Source: Pyrus communis
Taxonomy: Eukaryota > Streptophyta > Magnoliopsida > Rosales > Rosaceae
Length of the DNA: 64,000 nt
Assembly (NCBI RefSeq): GCF_963583255.1
Contig: NC_084816.1
Span: 17,161,100-17,225,099 of the forward strand
Direction of reading: 5' to 3'
Made by a program: the position numbers and the translations under genes. Below, piece by piece: positions 57,520-64,000 of the stretch. The notes below the pieces were generated by a model, which saw only the letters and a program-made list of their open reading frames with translations, had not been told where the DNA came from and did no database searches. How positions within the stretch are numbered: the stretch's first letter is position 1; every line of letters begins with the position of its first letter.

Positions 57520-58139
57520 GTTGTTGCCTATTTTATCTGACAAGAAGAAGGGGGCCGGTAGCAAGGAGAGAGATTGAGAGATGTGTTTGTAGAATCATAG
57601 GAGAATGTGTGTTGTTATTCCTTCCTACGTAGTGCCTTTATTTATAGTAATAAGGGAGAGAAGAAATCCTTCATCCCCAAGGAATACAAATTCATATAGG
57701 AAAGAATAACTAGAATCAAATCTAATCTAGGATTTACACAATCACACATAAACTAGGAAAGTTTACAACACTCCCCCCTGAGTGTGTAAATACTCAAGGT
57801 AGATTCAGCATCATGCAGAAGTTGAGGAAGTCAACTTGTCGGCACTGATCCTAAGGAACAACATTATTCTCAATAAGGTAGGAAATTGCATAAGGAAGTA
57901 AGTCTCACTAAAAAACCCTAAGGCTATGGCAAAAACCTGAGGAGGGACAAAATCCATAGTCGGAAAAATGCGTGAGAAATGCAAAGTCAAAAGAAACGTC
58001 TACGAGACGTCATCTAGGATATGACCAGCCCAAGATGTGTGCCTCATTAAAACCTAGTCAGGTAGCAAAAACCTAGTGGAAAAAATGCTCTTAATCGTAG
58101 GGAAAAAGAGTACATTAAGATCAAGCAAGTATACTTTCA
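57520..58139 (-). repeat. 3' LTR of a Ty1/copia element
   Basis: On the minus strand the LTR starts TGAAAGTATACTTGC right after a purine tract (AACTCAGGGGGAGTATC, 58140-58157) and ends near GGCAACA at about 57520. A TATA box (TATAAATAAAGG) lies at 57635-57646. The order RNase H, purine tract, LTR fits a copia element on this strand. The exact left end is uncertain by a few bases. Confidence 0.75.
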
Positions 58140-58186
58140 GGATACTCCCCCTGAGTTTGACATAATTCCAAAGAGAACTAGCAGTG

Positions 58187-58998
58187 TTACGACTCAGAAA
58201 GTTTATGCATACCAATTCCATGAACAAGCTTCTGAAACGTCGTCTTCGACAGTGATTTGGTGAAGAGGTTGACCAGATTGTCTTGTGAACAGATTTGCGT
58301 GACTTCAATCTTCTGATGCTCTTGTTGTTGATGTGAGAAGAATAATTTCGGCGCAATGTGCTTGGTGTTGTCTCCTTTGAAGTAACCCTTCTTGAGTTGT
58401 TCGATGCCTGCTGCGTTGTCTTCATAGATCGTCGTCGGGACATCAACAGCAGGGTAAAGATTGCAGGAGCTTCGAATATAGCCCACAACTGCTTTCAACC
58501 TAAAGCATTCCTGAGTTGCTTCATGTAAGGTGAGAATTTCAGCATGGTTAGACGAAGTGGCAACTAAGGTCCGTTTAGTTGACCACCAAGAGATTACAGT
58601 GCCTCCAACAGTAAAGACATAACCCATTTGAGAACGCACCTTGTGCTGATCAGGTAAGTATCATGTATCGGCATAACCAACAAAGTGAGAATCGACTTGA
58701 GAAGCATAGGGTGCGGCATCACTCAAGGATCCGTAAGGATAGAACAAGCCCAAATTCATAATACCCTTAAGGTAGCAGAAGATGTCTTTAACACCAGTTC
58801 AGTGTCTGCGTGTTGGTGCATTACTGTATCTTGCCAAAATATTAACAGCGAAAGAGATGTCGAGTCTAATGCATTGAGCTAAGTACAATAAAGCACCTAT
58901 CGCACTTAGATAAGGAACTTTAGGCTCTAAAATCTCTTCATCATCTCCCTTCGAACGGAAGGGATCTTGTTTTGCATCTGTGAACACGAAAGTTTCCT
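58187..58998 (-). pseudogene. Ty1/copia pol 3' portion (RT C terminus and RNase H)
   Basis: From 58987 leftward: FTDAKQDPF, then VPYLSAIGALLYLAQCIRLD and ISFAVNILARYSNAPTRRH, the conserved end of copia RT. A decayed linker follows, then RNase H: MGYVFTVGGTVISWWSTKRT, LVATSSNHAEILTLHEATQE, VPTTIYEDNAAGIEQLKKGY and DNLVNLFTKSLSKTTFQKLV. Stops and frameshifts occur between 58640 and 58800. Coding is cut at 58998, where a Tat-type LTR begins, so the 5' part of the copia element should lie beyond the right edge of the window. Confidence 0.88.
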
Positions 58999-59129
58999 TG
59001 AAACAAGAAACAAGAATAACGTGTACAAAATAATATTTTTGTGTTTATGATTTTGGGGTTACGATCTCTCTCAAATTTGGTCCTCTGATTCTATCTTCGT
59101 AGGGTGTAGGTTTGTGGATGAGTTGTTGA

Positions 59130-59640
59130 TCCAAAGGGCCGTCGGGGCTTGATCTAAGGATGAACAGTTGATGAACAGATCTTCAAGGGGCGTTGGGCTT
59201 GATCTTGAAGAATGGGTGTATGGATTTCTTCAAGGGGCTTTTGGGCTTGATCTTGAAGGTTGATGGATGAGCAGATCTTCAAGGGCTTTTGGGCTTAGTC
59301 TTGAAGAACGATTGGATGTGTGGATTTGTTTGTGCTGTTGATCCAAGGGGCCGTTGGGGCTTGATCTTAGGATGAACGATGAACACTTTCTTCAAGGGCC
59401 GTCGGGGCTTGATCTTGAATAATGGTTGTGTGGATTTCTTCAAGGGCTTTTGGGCTTGATCTTGAAAGTTGATGGATGAGCGGATCTTCAAGGGCTTTTT
59501 GGGCTTAATCTTGAAGAACGATTGGATGTGTGGATTTGTTGAGGTTGTTGATCCAAAGGGCCGTTGGGGGCTTATGCTTAGGATGAACGGATGAACACTT
59601 TCTTCAAGGGCCGTCGGGGCTTGATCTTGAAAGAAGATTT
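59130..59640. repeat. Interspersed 'TTCAAGGGC..TTGATCTTGA' repeats in the Tat LTR
   Basis: The phrase 'cttcaagggc(cgtcg/ttttg)ggcttgatcttga' recurs with longer variants around 59190, 59230, 59275, 59395, 59440, 59490 and 59605, giving a higher-order repeat in the transcribed part of the LTR. Related units continue at 60470-60830 outside it. Confidence 0.75.
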
Positions 59641-59876
59641 AACGAAGAACGAAGAGAGCTTTCTTGATCCTTCGGAATTCTTGGGAATTTGGATGGTTGG
59701 AAGCTTTGGAATTTCAAAGCTTCAAGGATTTGGGGAATTCTCTTCTAATTTTGGAGTAAAGAAATGTATTTGTGAATTCCTTGATGCTTGATACCTTGAT
59801 GGAGAAGCCTATTTATAGGCTTTGAGAATGAATCACCACCACAAAATATTTTTTTCCTTTCCAAGCACCATTGCCT

Positions 59877-60061
59877 AATTTTCCCACTTAATGCAATATT
59901 GAAATTGAAGTGGTGTAACTTATGGCCTAATTTCCCACTTAATACCATTTTAAACTTGAAGTGGTCTAACTTATGGCCTAATTTCCCACTTAATACCATT
60001 TTAAACTTGAAGTGGTCTAACTTATGGCCTAATTTCCCACTTAACACCATTTTAAACTTGA
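59877..60061. repeat. 51-bp tandem repeat, about 3.5 copies, in Tat LTR
   Basis: 'cttatggcctaatttcccac' starts at 59919, 59970 and 60021, exactly 51 bp apart. Since 51 is a multiple of three, frames read through it as repeated peptides on both strands; I do not take these as proteins. Confidence 0.9.
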
Positions 60062-60063
60062 AA

Positions 60064-60245
60064 TGTGTATGCTTTGTCATTGCCCAAATGAGAAAAACTT
60101 GCTTTGATCCGTAATGGATTGAAGTGTGCTTGCCTTGTCATTGCCCAACATGAGAAGAAAAACTTGTTTTGATCCTCAATGGATTGAAATGTACTTGCCT
60201 TGTCATTGCCCAAAATGAGAAGAAAAACTTGTTTAATCCTTCAAG
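60064..60245. repeat. ~66-bp tandem repeat, three copies, in Tat LTR
   Basis: 'ttgtcattgcccaa.atgaga' with 'aaaaacttg.tt.gatcc' and 'aatggattgaa' occurs three times. Confidence 0.8.
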
Positions 60246-60910
60246 GGTATTTCTTCCTATTTTGTTGAGTCACACGCCATGTGTACAATTTGTACAACAC
60301 GTGGCGTATGCCATGTATGCCTTGACACGTCAAAACTTTAATGCATTGGTGAACATTTGTTTTACTGAAATTTCGATGTCTACAAATGCCCCCACTTCAA
60401 GGCGCGTCGTAGACATGTGCTTGTCACGTGTAGAAGATGCGTTTTGAAGTCCCTTAATGTAGATGTCAACCCAAGGGCCGTCGAGGCTTGATCTTGAATT
60501 GGGCTGGAAATTTCTTCAAGGGCCATTGAGGCTTAATCTTGAGTTCGACTGGAAGATTTTCTGGTTTCCTCCAATCGTTGATTTTCCACAGGCTTAGTCT
60601 TGAACTAGGCTGGAGGATTCTTTTGGTCTCCCCCGAAGGTCTGAACTTACTCCTTTTATCTGGAGTTGAATTTGATTCAAGGGTGGTGAACACTTGATTT
60701 TGAATCGGACTTGTGATTTCTTCAAGGGCCATTGAGGCTTGATCTTGAACTGGGCTGGAGGATTCTTCTGGTCTCCTCCGCTCATTGATTTTCCTTTGTG
60801 CTACTCTTGAACTGGGCAGCAGGATTCTTTTGGTCTCCCCCCGAAGGTCTACGAGCGGTTTCAGGATATGGCAGGCAAGTACGAGGTGGAGGTGCTGACC
60901 TGTTTCTTTG

Positions 60911-60955
60911 TTCAATCTTTCCAATTCGTATTGAATACGAATTGGAAAGATTGAA
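60911..60955. repeat. Perfect 45-bp palindrome (22-bp arms, 1-base centre)
   Basis: The arm 'ttcaatctttccaattcgtatt' (given in two parts: 'ttcaatctttcc' + 'aattcgtatt') is followed by G and its exact reverse complement. Flanking bases no longer pair. Confidence 0.97.
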
Positions 60956-61149
60956 GTTTCCTTGTCCCTTCTCTGGCAGTGTATCAACCGTTGAAGATGA
61001 CTACTCGAGCAACGCTAGGTAAGCAACCAGGCAAAGGTTCCAGGTAGTCGGTTCCAGATCGGAAGACTGACTCCAAGTGTCGGCTGATTGCTCTCTTTCA
61101 CTTTGTCATGCGATTAATAACAAAGACAAAGGAAAAGACAGGGAAAAAG

Positions 61150-61595
61150 CATGATATGAAATACATTTGCTTTCGAAGAAGCAGCGAATGAATCAGCACA
61201 TATATTTGTTGTGCTTGTCTCCACATGCTTCGATGTATCATTTTCACTTGCCTTACTTGCTCCCTTTGCAGAAGTGGTATTTCCTTATGCAGGTTTAGCA
61301 TCTTCTCTTGTAGTATTTGTCCTCTGATGCAGGAGTTGAATGCAAACCTTGCATTTGAATGGACCCTCACTTCTTGGTGGCAGCGCAAGTTTGAGTGGAG
61401 GTTCCGACATATTGCTTTCTCTGTCCTTGCCTTGGCAGGTGAGAACAAGGGCAAAGGAAAAGACAGGGAAAAAGCATGATATGAGATACCTTTGCTTTCG
61501 CCCTTGATGATATGAGATACTTTTGCTTTTGAAGAAGCAGCGAATGAATCAGCACATATATTTGTTGTGCTTGTCTCCACATGCTTCGATTTACC
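61150..61595. repeat. Direct repeat of ~90 bp spaced 356 bp
   Basis: 'gcagcgaatgaatcagcaca' and 'ttgtgcttgtctccacatgc' occur in both 61150-61235 and 61507-61595. A second shared piece, 'aagacagggaaaaagcatga', is at 61136 and 61459. Confidence 0.85.
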
Positions 61596-62200
61596 GTTTC
61601 CTCCTGCCTCATCTGTATTCCAGGCATCTGGTATCTTCTTTGGGGAAGAAGAAAAAAATTGAGTATTTCGAGATGTTTTGCTGGGAGTGCGCCCTCAGAT
61701 GTGAGGAAGAGGTGGGCATTTTTTTTTTTTTCAGGTCTGCCTTGCCATAAAAGATGAAGGTCGACATATATAGGGATTTCCCAATAGCAAGTGGTGGTTA
61801 TGTTCTTTTACCCTTGTCGACAAACGTCTCTTCGATTTTTTAACAAGCGTCTCTTCGATTTCTGAGCGAGCACCTCTTCGAAAAAGTAGTCACGGGTGCG
61901 GCTCTGTCACCATGCTTGTTGGCAAAGGCGCGTAGTTGGGATGATAACCTTCACGTGTTTTCAACTTTGTTAGAGATCTTTTGACAAAGTTGAACGCGTT
62001 ATCTGAAAAGCCGCGAAAGCGTCGCCGAACTTCACGCAGGAAAATCCGATTTTTTGAATCGGTGGTCGTGTCGCCTTGGCTTTTTATAGAGGTATCGATC
62101 ACCTCCAACATGCACACTTTGAAGATCGCCCGTTTGTGAAAATCGTCTTCGGCCCTTTCTGATTTTACTCCATCCACCTTTCTCTTTTAACCTTTTGACA

Positions 62201-62809
62201 ATGGCTAACCCGTCTAACATTTGCTTAGATTTGAGTCTCAGCAGTGATCCGAGTGCGCCACGTCAGGTAAATGTATGGTGCCCTTCTTTCTTATCTTCTA
62301 ATGGTCATTTGACAGGTGAAGATTCTGTGATGAAGGACGTAACAACAGCTACGATAGTAGCTAGGAATTTCCTCACTCCAAAAGATAGTAGGCTGCTTTC
62401 AGAATGGTCCGATGAGTTGGCCGTTCAAGAGTCCCTAACTCTTAGTGTTCAGTGCGCAGGCTCTGTGTCCAACATGGGCCAACGCCTACTTGCTCGATCC
62501 CGCCAAGTGGAATCATTGATGGCGGAGGTGGAAACTCTTAAGCAATAGATCAAACAGCTTAAGCACGAGAATAGAAGTTTGCATGTGCTTGCAAATAACT
62601 ATTCGACGGGCATGAAGAGGAAGCTTGATGAGCTGCAAGAATCCAGTGGTCGAATTCAAAGTGACCGTCAAAGGCTTACTGCTTTCTTCCAGATGCATCT
62701 TTTTCCTGGCTCATTTAGCGTTCCACCAAGTATTGAGGCCTCTTCTTTGATGCCTCCCGCTTCTGTAGTTTTCCCAAGTAGTGGGGCTTCACGTGAACAA
62801 CCTTTATGA
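62201..62809 (+). pseudogene. Antisense extra ORF of the Tat element (coiled-coil protein)
   Basis: On the strand opposite integrase, ATG at 62201 opens a frame MANPSNICLDLSLSSDPSAP that reads through FLTPKDSRLLSEWSDELAVQ and GQRLLARSRQVESLMAEVET. A TAG at 62546-62548 interrupts it. The same frame then continues IKQLKHENRSLHVLANNYS, MKRKLDELQESSGRIQSDRQ and a Pro/Ser-rich end to 62809. The centre has heptad-like Leu spacing typical of a coiled coil. Extra ORFs between pol and the 3' LTR, often antisense, are known in the Tat lineage; their function is unclear. With its single stop this copy is probably inactive. Confidence 0.65.
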
Positions 62810-62817
62810 AAGCTCCA

Positions 62818-62820
<3 letters not shown>

Positions 62821-62854
<34 letters not shown>
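62821..62854. repeat. Poly(T) tract
   Basis: A run of ~34 T just after the antisense ORF stop; other T-runs lie at 62962-62984 and 63088-63107. Confidence 0.85.
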
Positions 62855-62855
<1 letters not shown>

Positions 62856-63242
62856 TACGCACTTGTAATTTCTCGGAGATCAATGAACATGCTTTATTTT
62901 ATTTAGTGTATTGTGCTAAATACAGATAAAACATATACATCACCAAGATGTGTTATTTCCTTTTTTTTATTTTTTATTTTTTTATTTTTGATGATGTGAC
63001 TGTACTTGAAGTTTTGAAGTTTCAAGTTGCCTACGTACCCTTGGTTGAGGAGGGATCAAGTCATGACGTAGTTCAAATGAGTGATGGTTTTTTTTTTTTT
63101 TTTTTTTGATGATTTTGCCTTACACAGTTTATGCTCTTGCGGGCCAGGAGCGTTGGTTGTCGCCTTTTAGGCTCGTGCGAACGAGGAGCTTTGGTTGTCG
63201 CCTTTTATGCTCATGCGGACCAGGAGCGTTGGTGCGTTTGTT

Positions 63243-64000
63243 TTAGGGGTAGTAGCGCTTCAAAAATCTGCCGTTGATGGGGCCGATCTTCAACCCGTCT
63301 TCTGCCATGATTAAGTAGGCGCCATTGGTGTAGATCTCTTGTATTACGTAGGGTCCATCCCACTTTGATGTGAACTTGCTTTTTGTCTTATGCGTTGTAA
63401 TGATAGGCCTACGCAATGCCAGCACGAGATCTCCGGCTTGGAAAGACCTTGGGCGGACTTTCTTGTTGAATGCCTTGGATAACCGTGCTTGGTAGCATTC
63501 CAAGTGTTGTTGAGCTTCGAGCCTTCTCTCATTCAGCGCTTCCAACTCCTGAAGGCGCAACTTTGCATTTTCTTCATCAGTCAAGCCTTCTTGTATAGCC
63601 ATCCTTAGTGAGGGAATTTGACTTTCGAGCGGTAGAACAGCTTCTACGCCATATACGAGAGAATAAGGTGTAGCTTGGGTAGGAGTCCTATGTGTAGTCC
63701 TATATGCCCAAAGTGCTTCACTTATTCTTTCATGCCAATCTCTCTTTGTTCGGCCGATTACCTTTTTCAGGAGGTTGCACAGCGTCTTGTTGAATGCTTC
63801 CGCGAGGCCGTTAGCCGGAGCATGATACATGGAAGACTTGTGCTGCTTGAACTTGTATTTGTCGCAAAGCTTGTCCACGAGTCGGTTGGAGAACTGCTTT
63901 CCGTTGTCAGTGATAATGTAGCGAGGCACCCCATATCGGTGGATGATATGCTCCTTGATGAAACGAACAACAGTTTCCTTTTTTACTTCCCTTAAAGGGA
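63243..64000 (-). CDS. Tat-lineage Ty3/gypsy integrase, C-terminal part (runs off window)
   Basis: An open frame from the window edge to a stop at 63243. It reads VRFIKEHIIHRYGVPRYIIT, DNGKQFSNRLVDKLCDKYKF (catalytic Asp in ITDNG), YHAPANGLAEAFNKTLCNLL (catalytic Glu; usual Gln changed to Leu in NGLAE), then WAYRTTHRTPTQATPYSLVY and GVEAVLPLE. The C-terminal domain has FQAGDLVLALRRP and KSKFTSKWDGPYVIQEIY, ending RFLKRYYP. There is no chromodomain, in keeping with Tat rather than chromovirus integrases. The first Asp and the rest of pol lie beyond the window. No stop breaks the visible 252 codons, so this insertion is younger than the chromovirus element. Confidence 0.9.
   Translation of the reverse strand, partial: PLREVKKETVVRFIKEHIIHRYGVPRYIITDNGKQFSNRLVDKLCDKYKFKQHKSSMYHAPANGLAEAFNKTLCNLLKKVIGRTKRDWHERISEALWAYRTTHRTPTQATPYSLVYGVEAVLPLESQIPSLRMAIQEGLTDEENAKLRLQELEALNERRLEAQQHLECYQARLSKAFNKKVRPRSFQAGDLVLALRRPIITTHKTKSKFTSKWDGPYVIQEIYTNGAYLIMAEDGLKIGPINGRFLKRYYP

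Larger units (their letters stand above)
58999..60384 (-). repeat. 3' LTR of a Tat-lineage Ty3/gypsy element
   Basis: On the minus strand the LTR begins TGTAGACATCGAAATTTC at 60384, preceded by purine tract TGAAGTGGGGGCATT (60385-60399). It ends CTTGTTTCTTGTTTCA at 58999. A palindromic TATA box CCTATAAATAGG lies at 59808-59819. Within it are arrays of 'cttcaagggc...ttgatcttga' units (about 59130-59640), a 51-bp repeat (59877-60061) and a ~66-bp repeat (60064-60245). The element's integrase is at the window's right edge. Confidence 0.85.
60400..62160. other. Non-coding spacer of the Tat element between antisense ORF and 3' LTR
   Basis: Contains more 'cttcaagggcc.tt.aggcttgatcttga' units (60470-60830), a perfect palindrome (60911-60955) and a ~356-bp-spaced direct repeat with 'gaagaagcagcgaatgaatc' at 61175 and 61531. 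A long 3' spacer is usual in Tat elements. Frames in it have repeat-derived composition and no known domains. Confidence 0.6.

Noticed and set aside
59745..60114. Frames with repeated peptides (FKMVLSGKLGHKLDH and NLKWSNLWPNFPLNTI types)
   Set aside because: They arise because the 51-bp LTR repeat is a multiple of three; both strands show them.
63675..63995. 106-codon plus-strand frame
   Set aside because: Shadow of the integrase frame on the opposite strand, without independent features.

Overview
The window is plant nuclear DNA: AT-rich, intron-containing genes, and a deep nest of plant transposable elements. The families present (Cassandra TRIM, Tat and chromovirus Ty3/gypsy, hAT/CACTA/MULE MITEs, Helitrons) and their sequence style suggest a dicot, most likely Rosaceae of the apple/pear tribe. 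That placement is inference from remembered repeat families and was not searched. Host genes are sparse. There is one single-exon gene of unknown function near the left end (352-756, minus). There are also three related minus-strand genes for small HMA-domain (HIPP-like) proteins at 39190-39799, 51440-52067 and 56258-57073. The rest is mobile DNA, repeats or unassigned spacer.

Left part (1-6475): SINE pieces, two tandem duplications, a complete hAT MITE (8-bp TSD) and a complete MULE-type MITE (9-bp TSD). At 6481-20776 lies a complete but dead chromovirus-type Ty3/gypsy element with a 5-bp ATTAT duplication. It carries three later insertions: a hAT MITE in gag, a 4-kb CACTA element inside integrase that holds a host-gene fragment (TSS/REC-like) and a ~348-bp satellite array, and a MULE MITE in the right LTR whose empty site is preserved in the left LTR.

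At 20919-31615 is a relic autonomous hAT element (8-bp TSD, RICESLEEPER-like transposase, minus). A ~6.6-kb CACTA-like element splits it. That element carries an exon of a folate-biopterin transporter gene and two head-to-tail Helitrons, one of which contains a further MITE. To the right follow a complete Cassandra TRIM with 5S-rRNA-like LTRs (32425-33083), a GGCC-ended DNA element and a 5'-truncated LINE (35420-37641).

At 37687-57073 is a local cluster of HIPP-like genes. Copies A and B sit in duplicated blocks (37687-40516 and 50262-52836). A ~350-bp upstream segment is inverted between the two blocks. The spacer between them holds a broken MULE transposase split by a 1.45-kb MITE, an exact 11-bp-period array, and a solo LTR with an ATTTA duplication. 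Copy C is more diverged and has lost a cysteine of the metal-binding pair.

The right end (57520-64000) holds the 3' half of a Ty1/copia element (minus), invaded by a Tat-lineage Ty3/gypsy element that runs off the window. The Tat element shows its 3' LTR, a repeat-rich spacer with a perfect 45-bp palindrome, an antisense extra ORF and the C-terminal part of integrase. No tRNA, rRNA or CRISPR loci were seen, apart from the 5S-derived Cassandra LTRs.
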